From DASRDB01 sp035652815 (lineage in GTDB: Bacteria > Chloroflexota > Ktedonobacteria > Ktedonobacterales > Ktedonobacteraceae), in the NCBI GenBank assembly GCA_035652815.1, contig DASRDB010000006.1, positions 1 to 64,000 of the forward strand: 64,000 bases of DNA, written 5' to 3'. Shown one piece after another: positions 16,643-24,752 of this stretch. Positions within the stretch are counted from its first letter, which is position 1, and the number at the start of each line of letters is the position of its first letter. The position numbers were made by a program, and so were the translations under genes. The notes beneath the pieces are model-generated. The model searched no databases. It was not told the DNA's origin and saw only the letters and a list, made by a program, of their open reading frames with translations.

Positions 16643-17827
16643 ATGCGCAACATTACAAAGCTTACGCTGTTACTGTGTGTGCTATTAACTCTTGTAGCTT
16701 CGTCAATTTTTGCTATGAGAGGGGGAAATGCTCGCGCATCAGGTCCCGTAAATGATGACCCGATGGTCAAGCTGATCGCCTATCCTGATTTCCGCCTCAA
16801 ATCGCGTGTCGGTTCTGTCACACCCAATGTCAATGGCTTTACGCCTGCTCAATTGCAGCAGGCATATGGTTTGAACGTCTTTCAAAGCGGAGGCGCGGGA
16901 GTCATTGTTGCGGTGATAGATGCCTGCGGAAACAGCCACGTCCAGGCCGACCTGCATGCTTTTGACCTCGCCTATAATTTGCCAGCCACCACTATTCGAG
17001 TCGTGAAACCGGAAGGAACACCCTGTTCCGACCCCAGGAACTGGGGCATCGAAACCGACCTTGATGTGCAAATGGTTCATGCCGTTGCTCCCTTTGCCAC
17101 TATCGTTCTTGAGGAAGCAAAGACTGCCTCGTTTGCCGATCTGATTAAAGCCGCTCAGGATGCTTATATGAAGCAGGGAGCGACCATTGTTTCTATGAGT
17201 TTCAGCGGCCCAGAGTTCTCTGGAGAGACAGGCAGCCGGGCGGATGGCGTCTTTTCCCAGGGGAATGCGCTGGGTGTCAGCTTCACAGCGGCTTCCGGTG
17301 ATAACGGCTGTGGCGCGCAGTATCCGGCTGCCTCGCCCTACGTGCTTTCCGTCGGTGGCACCAGCCTTAACCTGTCTGCTACCGGCACTTACAGTACCGA
17401 GACTGCCTGGAAGGGCAGCGGTGGCGGATTAAGCGCCTATGAGAGCAGGCCAGTTTACCAGAACGGCGTTAACGCGAGCGGCAAACGCGCCATACCGGAT
17501 GTTTCAATTGTTGCCGACCCCAATACCGGTGTCGCTATGTATGATAGCGACATCGGCGATTTCAATGTCGCTGGTGGCACCAGTGTTGGCGCTCCCTTGT
17601 GGGCCGGTATCCTGGCCCTTGCCAACAGCATGCGTTTCTTTAGCATGACAAACGCCAGCAACGATCTCTATACCGTTGCTTATAGTCGCTACACCAGCAA
17701 CTATCATGATATTAAAAGTGGTAGCTCAGGAAGCGCCTGTATCGCCGGTCCGGGTTATGATACTGTTACCGGCCTCGGCTCACCCGTCAGCGTCCATCTT
17801 GTGCCCAATCTCACGATAGCGCCTTAA
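16643..17827 (+). CDS. Secreted sedolisin (S53) peptidase without prodomain
   Basis: 394 residues with an N-terminal signal peptide (about 1-32, LTLLLCVLLTLVASSIF). The sedolisin catalytic set is present: Glu137 and Asp141 in GIETDLDVQ, the oxyanion Asp220 in SGDNG and Ser314 in GGTSVGAP. The end DIKSGSSGSACIAGPGYDTVTGLGSP is the usual Ca2+ site. S53 enzymes are acid endopeptidases. Most carry a prodomain of about 180 residues; here only about 40 residues separate the signal from the peptidase domain. ATG 16643 is preferred for the signal peptide, although in-frame starts exist at 16589 and 16616. Confidence 0.88.
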   Translation: MRNITKLTLLLCVLLTLVASSIFAMRGGNARASGPVNDDPMVKLIAYPDFRLKSRVGSVTPNVNGFTPAQLQQAYGLNVFQSGGAGVIVAVIDACGNSHVQADLHAFDLAYNLPATTIRVVKPEGTPCSDPRNWGIETDLDVQMVHAVAPFATIVLEEAKTASFADLIKAAQDAYMKQGATIVSMSFSGPEFSGETGSRADGVFSQGNALGVSFTAASGDNGCGAQYPAASPYVLSVGGTSLNLSATGTYSTETAWKGSGGGLSAYESRPVYQNGVNASGKRAIPDVSIVADPNTGVAMYDSDIGDFNVAGGTSVGAPLWAGILALANSMRFFSMTNASNDLYTVAYSRYTSNYHDIKSGSSGSACIAGPGYDTVTGLGSPVSVHLVPNLTIAP

Positions 17828-17836
17828 CGAGAAGAG

Positions 17837-17886
17837 AAAAAAGTTCCGTGAAGGCGGCCAGCGCTGGCTGCCTTCACGGAACTTTT
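17837..17886 (+). terminator. Rho-independent terminator of the sedolisin gene
   Basis: AAAAGTTCCGTGAAGGC and its exact inverse flank a GGCCAGCGCTGGCT loop that itself can pair. The stem runs into a T tract on the plus strand and starts with an A tract, so it may work in both directions. Confidence 0.85.
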
Positions 17887-17929
17887 GCCTTTCTGCAAAA
17901 CAGCAAGCGATTATCAACCTGTCTCCCGA

Positions 17930-17958
17930 TGTCATCCTGAGCGCAGCGAAGGATGACA
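17930..17958. repeat. Solo CATCCTGAGCGCAGCG unit (29 bases)
   Basis: A minimal copy: TGTCATCCT, the core GAGCGCAGCG, then AGGATGACA closing as the inverse. It shows that one core between two short inverse ends can occur alone. The rest of 17959-18093 holds no clear signal apart from TATACT-like bases near 18066. Confidence 0.8.
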
Positions 17959-18093
17959 GGCGAGCGGGCCTTTTTCATGGCAAGCTATCCGTTTGTACCA
18001 AAGGCTTGCAGGACAAGAGCATACTAGAGATAATAGAGGCGCTTTCGCATAGCGATGGCACTGTTATACTGTGTGAAATACTTTTTTGGCTAG

Positions 18094-18696
18094 ATGGAAT
18101 TGAATATGTTGCCTGTATATCTTAAGCGCAGTCTGTTAAGCGGTCTATTTCTGTTTGTCCTGCTGGCGTTGCTGGCGGCCTGTGGCGGCTCTGACAATAC
18201 AGCCACAAACATCAATACGAATGCCAATAATAACCCTACAGGTGGGCAGCCTACTCCGCAATCAGGGACGGCTCTGCCGAGTACGCCGGGCACAGGGCCT
18301 GTCGTTGTGCTGACTCCCACCACTACGGGCGGGAATAGCCAGGGGCAGGTGATTAAGCTGGCCGACCGCACCCTTACTATCACGAGCGCGAGTAAAGTGC
18401 CGGGGAGCGATAGCAGTTCAACCGGTATTCGTATCGCGCTCACCGTTACCAACACCAGCAACGCACCGGTGAAAAATGACGCCAGCTTCTACCAGTTAGT
18501 TGGGGCCGAAGGAGACATTTTCGGTCTTCCCCCCAACGTGTCGTCTAGCTTCTTTGGCAATCTCGCCCCGCGCGCCTCGCGCAGTGGCACTCTTCTTTTT
18601 GAGGTGCCAACGGCCGCAATGAATGGTGGATTGCGCCTTCTTTACCGACCCGAAGTTGCCTCTGAAACCGTTTTTGTGTCGCTGAATCTGGGCTAA
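18094..18696 (+). CDS. Lipoprotein with DUF4352-like domain
   Basis: 200 residues. A signal peptide ends in the lipobox LLAAC-GG (about 27-32), so the protein is probably lipid-anchored outside the membrane. A Thr/Asn/Pro-rich linker (about 33-85) leads to an immunoglobulin-like domain (about 88-200: VIKLADRTLTI, IALTVTNTSNAPV, LAPRASRSGTLLFEVP) that resembles DUF4352. The function is unknown. It stands alone between palindromic repeats. Confidence 0.75.
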   Translation: MELNMLPVYLKRSLLSGLFLFVLLALLAACGGSDNTATNINTNANNNPTGGQPTPQSGTALPSTPGTGPVVVLTPTTTGGNSQGQVIKLADRTLTITSASKVPGSDSSSTGIRIALTVTNTSNAPVKNDASFYQLVGAEGDIFGLPPNVSSSFFGNLAPRASRSGTLLFEVPTAAMNGGLRLLYRPEVASETVFVSLNLG

Positions 18697-18713
18697 CAAA
18701 AGCTATATGTTCA

Positions 18714-18903
18714 TAGTGACGCGATGAGGAAGGTTCACCAGCAAAGTCGGTACATTCATCCATGTCATGCTGAGCGCAGCGAAGCATCTCACGCTGTGGC
18801 TTGTGCATCTCCGGGCCACGCAGATGCTGAGCGCAGCGAAGCATGACATGGCAAAGGGTCGCTCTGGTTGCTGATCTCGGTCGTTCATCATCGCGTCCCT
18901 ACA
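18714..18903. repeat. Nested palindrome, GCT variant
   Basis: Outer arms GTGACGCGATGA (18716) and TCATCGCGTCCCTAC (ending about 18901) enclose a CATGCTGAGCGCAGCG variant (18761-18850). Both inner core segments run in the same direction. It separates the lipoprotein from the convergent DUF1028 gene. Confidence 0.8.
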
Positions 18904-18927
18904 AATTCCCAATCATCGCCTGAATGT

Positions 18928-19788
18928 TCAAATATTGCCCAGTTTATCGCGCATGTATTCCAGTACGACACGATCAATGCGCGCATCTTCCAGCCAGCGT
19001 TCTTCCAGATTTTCGCGTCCGCTGAACCTGCGGAAGGCATCCCTGGTCACAGCATCATAGACGCCGTTGATGCTGCCTGTATAATCGCCGCTTTTTGTCA
19101 GCAATTGCTGTAACTCTGTGGCAATCGTCGAATCGATGGGTAAAATATCCTGCGCGTTGGGGGGAAATAAATACAGCTTATGCAGTTGCAGCAGGCGGCG
19201 TAACTCCTCGATGGGTTGCGGCGCGTCGTCAACGCGCAGGTCTATAAAGCGGTCGTTGAAGCCGCCATAGCCGCCCTTTTCGCACACAACCAGCAGCGCC
19301 GCCGATTGCTGGCCCCGGCTGTCCCCGCCTGCCTCCTGCCCTGCCGCCAATGCCGCAACCAGGCGATCGCACAGCATGCCCCCGGTTTCCTCAAAGGTAC
19401 GCGCCATCGCCTCTACCGTGTTCTGACTGACCAGAATATTGCCCTGGCAGGCATAATGCTCTCCTACGCGCCCGCCTGCCCAGGGATAGCAGCTCTCCCC
19501 GGTATAGGTGGCAGGCGCGCCCTTTGCCGGAACAATGCCTGCCTGCCGTTGAGCGCGCCCCTCGTCATCCTCTAAAAGCCGCGCCAGCGTTTCGCTTGCC
19601 GAAAGATTATTAGCCAGCATTTCCAGGCCGCGTGGCCCATACGAAGTGTTGGCCCAGGATTGCGTCGCAATAGCCCCTACACCCGCCTTAGCCCAGGGAA
19701 CCACAGCGCCAACGGCCAGAAACTTCGATTGCACCGCGATACCCAGTTCACCTGTTTGCGGGTCACGTCCTACAATAGAAAATGTCAT
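18928..19788 (-). CDS. DUF1028 Ntn-hydrolase-like protein with C-terminal peptidoglycan-binding-like region
   Basis: 286 residues. The first 210 match DUF1028 in pattern (TFSIVGRDPQTGELGIAVQS, then TQSWANTSYGPRGLEMLA and YACQGNILV), a family with an Ntn-hydrolase-like fold and unclear substrate. The last 80 residues (LLTKSGDYTGSINGVYDAVTRDAFRRFSG) resemble a peptidoglycan-binding repeat. ATG 19788 follows GTGGAGGGAATATAT; the frame extends 10 codons further without a ribosome site. No signal peptide is seen. Confidence 0.82.
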   Translation of the reverse strand: MTFSIVGRDPQTGELGIAVQSKFLAVGAVVPWAKAGVGAIATQSWANTSYGPRGLEMLANNLSASETLARLLEDDEGRAQRQAGIVPAKGAPATYTGESCYPWAGGRVGEHYACQGNILVSQNTVEAMARTFEETGGMLCDRLVAALAAGQEAGGDSRGQQSAALLVVCEKGGYGGFNDRFIDLRVDDAPQPIEELRRLLQLHKLYLFPPNAQDILPIDSTIATELQQLLTKSGDYTGSINGVYDAVTRDAFRRFSGRENLEERWLEDARIDRVVLEYMRDKLGNI

Positions 19789-19865
19789 ATATATTCCCTC
19801 CACCTGGTTGTCTCGCATTATAGCATGTTCACAGGGAGTTGCGTTTGTTTGTGCAAAGGGATTTA

Positions 19866-20069
19866 GAAGCCACCCGCGAGGGGCTTACACAGGTAGATTT
19901 TTTACGACACCCTGTTCGAGAGCCTGTCATGCTGAGCGCAGCGAAGCATCTCGTGTGCCAGGCGATTCGTGCGTCGCGACCGCAGATGCTTCGCTGCGCT
20001 CAGCATGACATGGGCTGGTGAGCCGTGGAAAAACCTTCCCGTGTCAGCCCCTCGCGGGTGGCTTCCATT
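19866..20069. repeat. Nested palindrome with GCCACCCGCGAGGGGCT outer arms
   Basis: The outer arms AGCCACCCGCGAGGGGCT (about 19867) and AGCCCCTCGCGGGTGGCTT (about 20046-20064) form a third outer family. A CATGCTGAGCGCAGCG element with inverse arms (19925-20010) lies inside. It occupies most of the gap between DUF1028 and the sigma factor gene. Confidence 0.85.
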
Positions 20070-20103
20070 CCTCTACATCAGTTTCCAGCAAGCACTCGAG
20101 TGC

Positions 20104-20132
20104 TTGACTTTTTGTATCTCTTCACGCACAAT
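20104..20132 (+). promoter_or_regulatory. Possible promoter of the sigma factor operon
   Basis: TTGACT (20104-20109), 17 bases, CACAAT (20127-20132). The leader to the start codon at 20339 would be about 200 bases. No recognisable ECF-type GGAAC/CGTC pair was found with confidence. Confidence 0.4.
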
Positions 20133-20338
20133 TGGAACAAGCCTTTGTTCTTCCTCGTTTATTTTGGTATCCGCTGCGCGAGAGATTTTCGTTCAAAAGA
20201 ACGTATATCTTTCGTAACGAAGGCGAGTGCGCCACCGTTAGGCGTGTTTCCACTACCCGAGAATACGCGGAATTGCCAGGAGGGTGGCTGGCAACTGGTA
20301 GCAGGACATGCCAGGTATATTAAGGAGCCTGAGCCATC

Positions 20339-21016
20339 ATGGTGCGACAGAGCTGGTCAGATGAAGAATTGGCGGAACGGTTGCGCAAACGCGACCCGGA
20401 AGCCCTGGAAACACTCATCTCCCGGTACTCGCGAGAAATCTTTTATTTCATCCGTCAGGTGTTGGATGGCGTTGGGGTTGCTCAGGATGCGGAAGAATGT
20501 GTCTATGATTTATTTATGGTGGTGTGGCAGGAGATAGATACATTTGATCCTGAACGTGGCACACTACGGACGTGGGTGACGATGCGCGCGAAATTTATTG
20601 CACTTGATCGACGACGACAACTATGCCGGCGTCAAACACATACACTTCAATCGGCTGATGAGTACCACCAATGGGCTACTTCACAGGAGAATGGTTACAG
20701 AGGTGGTAGAATAGTCTTCGGCTGGGGCAGGCATGAGAACGAAACGCATGTTGCGCTTCCCTCTCATCCTGAAGCGAGTTTAGAAACATTATTAGAGCAA
20801 AGTGAAAGGCGCGAAGAACTGCGCCTGGCCTTGGCGACGTTGCCTGAGCTTGACCGCTATCTCATTTATCAACGCTACTTTAAGTTTGCCAGTACCGAGG
20901 AACTGGCCGCGAAAACCGGTCTGACACGCCACGCCGTGGATACCCGGCTCTGGCGGGCGCGGAAAAGCTTACGCGAAGCGCTCAAGGAGCACTCTCATGA
21001 GTATGAGCGAATTTGA
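20339..21016 (+). CDS. ECF-type RNA polymerase sigma factor
   Basis: 225 residues. Region 2 (about 8-95) shows WSDEELAERLRKRDPEALETL, then FYFIRQVL, VVWQEIDTFDPERGTLRTW and VTMRAKFIALDRRRQ. Region 4 (about 158-215) shows LATLPELDRYLIYQRYF and an HTH, STEELAAKTGLTRHAVDTRLWRAR. The link between them is long, about 55 residues. The ATG follows AAGGAGCCTGAGCCATC. Its last 20 bases overlap the next gene, which probably encodes its anti-sigma factor. Confidence 0.92.
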   Translation: MVRQSWSDEELAERLRKRDPEALETLISRYSREIFYFIRQVLDGVGVAQDAEECVYDLFMVVWQEIDTFDPERGTLRTWVTMRAKFIALDRRRQLCRRQTHTLQSADEYHQWATSQENGYRGGRIVFGWGRHENETHVALPSHPEASLETLLEQSERREELRLALATLPELDRYLIYQRYFKFASTEELAAKTGLTRHAVDTRLWRARKSLREALKEHSHEYERI

Positions 21017-22187
21017 CAAGCACCTGGATGGAGCGAGGGAGAAGGACGCTTCTCGCCCGGTGGATCAGATACTTCCCGCCGATTTCAGCGAGGAAGATCT
21101 GGACTTTATGCATGAACTGAATACATTGTTTTCTCCTGAAGAGGAAGAGCTTCCTCCTCTCTTTGTGCAAACGCTCATGGAAGTCGAGAACCCTCGCTTC
21201 AGTGCAGCGGACGAGACCCTTGTGCAGAAGACTAACGCCCGGGTCTTCCGCGCCCTACGCCTGCGCCGCCGCCTGTTCTCCTCGCAGCGTTCCCTGCTTA
21301 AACAGCTCAGCGAGACGGTGGTTGACCTGGTGCGCCGCCCGGCGTTGATGGCATGGACAGCCTCGTTACTCCTTATTATGCTGTGTACAGCGGCCTTTGC
21401 CGCTCCTTCATTTGCTTCTGGTATGGCCTACCTGTTGCATGGAGCGAAAGGTGGTGTGTTGCTTGTTCATCAATATCCCAAGGCGAATACCAAACATATC
21501 AACAACGCGAATAATACAGCGCCCACAGATATCAGCCTTGTAGAAGCGCAGCGCGAATTGCACTTCAAAATCTACTGGCCTGCCTACCTGCCCCAGGGCT
21601 ATTCGCTGAATTCGATCAACCTCTACCAGGAGTCGGCATCCTGGGCTGACGGCCCGGTTGTAGAACTGGTCTATATCAGCAATGTGAAGGACCCAAATGG
21701 GACGGGGCAGATTGTCATTCGCGAGTTTAAACCGGCTATGGAAGTGCTTCAGGTTGTGCAGGATAAAGCCGCCCAGGTCATTCAGTCCGATGCCGCAGGC
21801 AATCCAATGGCGATCTATGTGGATGGTCAGTGGATGTCAGTAAAGAATCTGGTCCGCTGGATGTATGGCGGACGCAGTGAGGTCATTTACCAGCAGGATG
21901 GCGTCGTTTTCTGGATCGCGGGTGATCAACGTGATGGCATCGGCAAAAAGGATCTATGGAATATAGCCCAGTCAATGCAGAACATGGCTATGACGCATAT
22001 TGTCCTGATGAAAGGTGAAACAACTTTCGTTGAACGGACGAGCTGCGAGGCTAAAGGCCCGTTCTCGACTGATATGGTCGCCATTTACCCCGACACCAGC
22101 TCGGGTAGCCCCTACTACATCAATCTCAGTTCCTACTTAACGGGCAAACAATCAACCGATACACGCGCTGGCTCAGATCAGTGTTGA
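20997..22187 (+). CDS. Membrane anti-sigma factor-like protein
   Basis: 396 residues: an acidic cytoplasmic N-terminus (1-115), one membrane helix (about 118-140, WTASLLLIMLCTAAFAA) and a C-terminal domain outside (about 165-396) that resembles DUF4367-like sensor domains (IYWPAYLPQGYSLNSINLY, VIYQQDGVVFWIAGD). No zinc HxxxCxxC anti-sigma motif is present. The overlap with the sigma gene and the topology suggest it holds the sigma factor at the membrane. The next gene starts within its stop codon. Confidence 0.75.
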   Translation: MSMSEFDKHLDGAREKDASRPVDQILPADFSEEDLDFMHELNTLFSPEEEELPPLFVQTLMEVENPRFSAADETLVQKTNARVFRALRLRRRLFSSQRSLLKQLSETVVDLVRRPALMAWTASLLLIMLCTAAFAAPSFASGMAYLLHGAKGGVLLVHQYPKANTKHINNANNTAPTDISLVEAQRELHFKIYWPAYLPQGYSLNSINLYQESASWADGPVVELVYISNVKDPNGTGQIVIREFKPAMEVLQVVQDKAAQVIQSDAAGNPMAIYVDGQWMSVKNLVRWMYGGRSEVIYQQDGVVFWIAGDQRDGIGKKDLWNIAQSMQNMAMTHIVLMKGETTFVERTSCEAKGPFSTDMVAIYPDTSSGSPYYINLSSYLTGKQSTDTRAGSDQC

Positions 22188-24070
22188 TGGACAAACCATC
22201 GGGCGAAAATCAGACTGATAGTGCTAACTCGAATAATGGGAACAAGGACGACACCCGCAAGGGGTGTCGCTACAAAAATTCAATACGCGCCTATTGTAGC
22301 GACACCCCTTGCAGGTGTCGTCCTTTTGCCTCGACCAGAGGAAATCGTTCTGCTTCCCAAAACTTCCGCCCTCTCTTTCTTAAACAAGCCATTTTTTCCC
22401 TGCTCATCCTATTGCTTTGCCTGACCGCCTGCGATTCCACGCCTCCTCCAATACAACGTGTCTCCTCACCCTTGCTCGGCTCGTATACATATACCGTGCC
22501 TCCTTTTCGCCAGCCGCGTGGCACATTGATCTTTTCAGACCGCCAGATGCCGGATGCTCTCAATCCCCTGTTCTCAAGTTCGCCGGTCGATTTTGAGATC
22601 GGTTCCGCGCTCTGGGCTGCTCCCGTCGTCTTCGATGCGCATTTTCACGCGCAGCCCGATCAATTGACCGAGGTTCCTTTGCCAGAAAATGGCGACGTGC
22701 GAGATAATGGGCTGACGATTGTGATGCACCTGCGCCATGATCTGCGCTGGTCAGATGGGCAACCTCTGCTTGCCAGCGATTTTCAGTACTGGTGGCACCT
22801 GAACCAGGACCCCAATACAGGAGCCATCACCACTGGCGGCTATGACCAGATTGCCAGCATCGATACGCCCGATGACTATACCGTTGTCCTGCATATGAAG
22901 CATCCCTATGGCCCCTATCTGCTGTACCTGCCCTATGCCGCCCCGCGTCATGCCTGGAGCCATTACGCGGATATCGACCTGCAAAACGCGCAGGATGTCT
23001 ATCTTGCCCCGACCGTGACGAGTGGCCCCTACAAACTTGCTCGCTTCGACAACCAGAGCTACACGCTTGTGCCGAATGCCAACTATCACTCAAGTACGTT
23101 TCATGGCCCTTTCATTTCGCGCCTGATTTATCGCATGTATCCCACCCTCCCCGCGCTGGCAGCCGCCGTAAAAGCGGGACAAACAAACGTGAGCGAGGGC
23201 TACATGGAGTATGAGCTACCCGCGCTTGCTCGTTTGCCTGCTAATGTATCCCTGCTCAAAACGCCTGCCGCCGCCTACGAACACCTTGACTTCAATATGG
23301 CGCGTCCCATGTTTCAAGATGTACGAGTGCGGCGGGCCATACAGCTTGCCATTGATCGCTGCGGCATCATTCGCGAAGTGTTAGGCGCGCTGGATTGTTC
23401 GCGCCTTGCCTCGCAGGTTGAACCTCAACCCTCGTTGTACAACGACCCTGCAATTCAGGCCGCTCCATATGATCCTACAACCGCTCGTAAGCTGCTTGCC
23501 CAGGCTGGCTGGCAACCAGGCAAAGATGGCATTCTCACTCGCCAGGGGCAATCCTTTTCTATTCACCTGCTTACGACCAGCGATAATCCACTGCGTGCTG
23601 CCGCCGCGCAACGTATCCAGCATGACCTGCGCGCCGTAGGTATTGCCGTGAGCATCCAATATGCCGATCTCGGCCCCTTTTTCGCGCTCTACACACGCGG
23701 CGGCCTGCTGGCAACCGGCAACTACGATCTCGCCATGTTCGGCTACCAGGACGCGCCCGACCCCGACGACGAATACAACACCTTTCACTCTTCGCAAATA
23801 CCCACTGCCGATGCTCCCGACCTCGGAAATTATGGGCGCGTGCGCGACCCGGTCATCGATCAAGCCCTCACGCTTGGCCGCCAGACAGTCCCTTTCGCCG
23901 ATCGCGCGCGTTATTACCATCGCTTCCTGGAACGGCTTGCCTCCCAGGTCTATCTCATTCCGCTCTACGTGGGCGTCAATATTCTCACCGTGGAGAACCG
24001 GGTACACAATGTTGATCCCAACCCCAATGCAGTAGTCAACAACTGGAACATCGCGGACTGGTGGATGTAA
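22187..24070 (+). CDS. ABC transporter peptide-binding lipoprotein (SBP_bac_5)
   Basis: About 627 residues. The body matches periplasmic oligopeptide-binding proteins: DALNPLFSSSPVDFEIGSALW, LTIVMHLRHDLRWSDGQPLLASDFQYW, VRRAIQLAIDR and DLAMFGYQDAPDPD near the end. A lipobox LLLCLTAC lies at about residue 80, not at the N-terminus: the first about 65 codons include an 82-base palindromic repeat (22244-22325). No start codon is seen between the repeat and the hydrophobic segment. ATG 22187 overlaps the previous stop (TGATG); in-frame GTG 22181 is an alternative. Genes for the membrane subunits are not nearby, so it may be a sensor. Confidence 0.85.
   Translation: MDKPSGENQTDSANSNNGNKDDTRKGCRYKNSIRAYCSDTPCRCRPFASTRGNRSASQNFRPLFLKQAIFSLLILLLCLTACDSTPPPIQRVSSPLLGSYTYTVPPFRQPRGTLIFSDRQMPDALNPLFSSSPVDFEIGSALWAAPVVFDAHFHAQPDQLTEVPLPENGDVRDNGLTIVMHLRHDLRWSDGQPLLASDFQYWWHLNQDPNTGAITTGGYDQIASIDTPDDYTVVLHMKHPYGPYLLYLPYAAPRHAWSHYADIDLQNAQDVYLAPTVTSGPYKLARFDNQSYTLVPNANYHSSTFHGPFISRLIYRMYPTLPALAAAVKAGQTNVSEGYMEYELPALARLPANVSLLKTPAAAYEHLDFNMARPMFQDVRVRRAIQLAIDRCGIIREVLGALDCSRLASQVEPQPSLYNDPAIQAAPYDPTTARKLLAQAGWQPGKDGILTRQGQSFSIHLLTTSDNPLRAAAAQRIQHDLRAVGIAVSIQYADLGPFFALYTRGGLLATGNYDLAMFGYQDAPDPDDEYNTFHSSQIPTADAPDLGNYGRVRDPVIDQALTLGRQTVPFADRARYYHRFLERLASQVYLIPLYVGVNILTVENRVHNVDPNPNAVVNNWNIADWWM
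22244..22325. repeat. AAGGACGACACC(C) palindrome inside the SBP reading frame
   Basis: The arms AAGGACGACACCCGCAAGG and the inverse ending GTGTCGTCCTT flank GTAGCGACACCCC sequences that pair further in. It is a fourth palindrome family, seen once here. It is translated near the N-terminus of the lipoprotein. Confidence 0.85.
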
Positions 24071-24249
24071 GCGGCACTAATAAACGAAGAACACTACCAT
24101 TTTGGTCTATATTACTGGAAGTTTGCCTGATCTTCTGGTAAGATACACGTAGAAAAATTGTATGGAAAGTTGTCAATGATTGTACGGCTTGTATCCCGTT
24201 CATCAATGACGCTGAACAATAAAGCCGTTTCCTCAAAGGAGAGGATGAG

Positions 24250-24477
24250 ATGAAAACACCGTCAACTAAACAGCGTGGCACAAAGCCACATGGCCTGCCC
24301 CATCTTCGCATGTTGCGACAGCGCAGGGGCCTCAGCCTCGGCCAGCTTGCCGATATGTCCGGCATCCGCCGCGACACCATTGCTCATCTTGAAGACGGGC
24401 GCGAAGACCCACAGCCCTACCACGTGCGCGTGCTGGCTCGCGTGCTGGATGTCCCCCAGCTTGACCTGGTTTCTTAA
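24250..24477 (+). CDS. XRE-family HTH regulator, short
   Basis: 75 residues, nearly all one Cro/CI-type helix-turn-helix: LRMLRQRRGLSLGQLADMSGIRRDTIAHLEDGRE (about 20-53) followed by VRVLARVLDVP. It lacks any sensor or dimerisation domain. The ATG follows AAAGGAGAGGATGAG. The target is unknown; it stands alone between the sigma operon and a palindrome cluster. Confidence 0.88.
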   Translation: MKTPSTKQRGTKPHGLPHLRMLRQRRGLSLGQLADMSGIRRDTIAHLEDGREDPQPYHVRVLARVLDVPQLDLVS

Positions 24478-24551
24478 ACCTCTGCAACTCGCCTGGATGC
24501 TCAAACGTACTACATCATGATGAACGAACGCGCAGAAAATGATTCGCGTTT

Positions 24552-24728
24552 TGTAGGGACGCGATTCATCGCGTCCACCTGCATAAGCGCGCATCCCAGG
24601 CAGGACGCGATGATGAAATTTGACAAATAAACAGGGGATAATTCTGTAGGGACGCGATTCATCGCGTCCGGCCCCGGATGCGCAGGCAGGCCAACAGGAC
24701 GCGATGAATCGCGTCCCTACAGAATTAT
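24552..24728. repeat. Two GTAGGGACGCGATTCATCGCGTCC palindromes
   Basis: The first copy starts TGTAGGGACGCGATTCATCG at 24552 and has a decayed right half (about 24612) followed by TGAAATTTGACAAATAA. The second (24638-24728) is complete, from ATAATTCTGTAGGG to CCCTACAGAATTAT. They fill the gap between the XRE and DUF4097-like genes. Confidence 0.85.
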
Positions 24729-24752
24729 GATGGGTTCCAGGAGCAGTAGCGT

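Noticed and set aside
17930..17990. Terminator made by the solo palindrome followed by GGGCCTTTTT
   Set aside because: The T run lies about 15 bases past the hairpin, too far for a standard terminator, and a better one ends the same gene at 17837-17886.
20025..20537. 170-residue frame overlapping the sigma factor gene
   Set aside because: It runs through the palindrome arm and out of frame across the well-supported sigma gene; no domain is seen.
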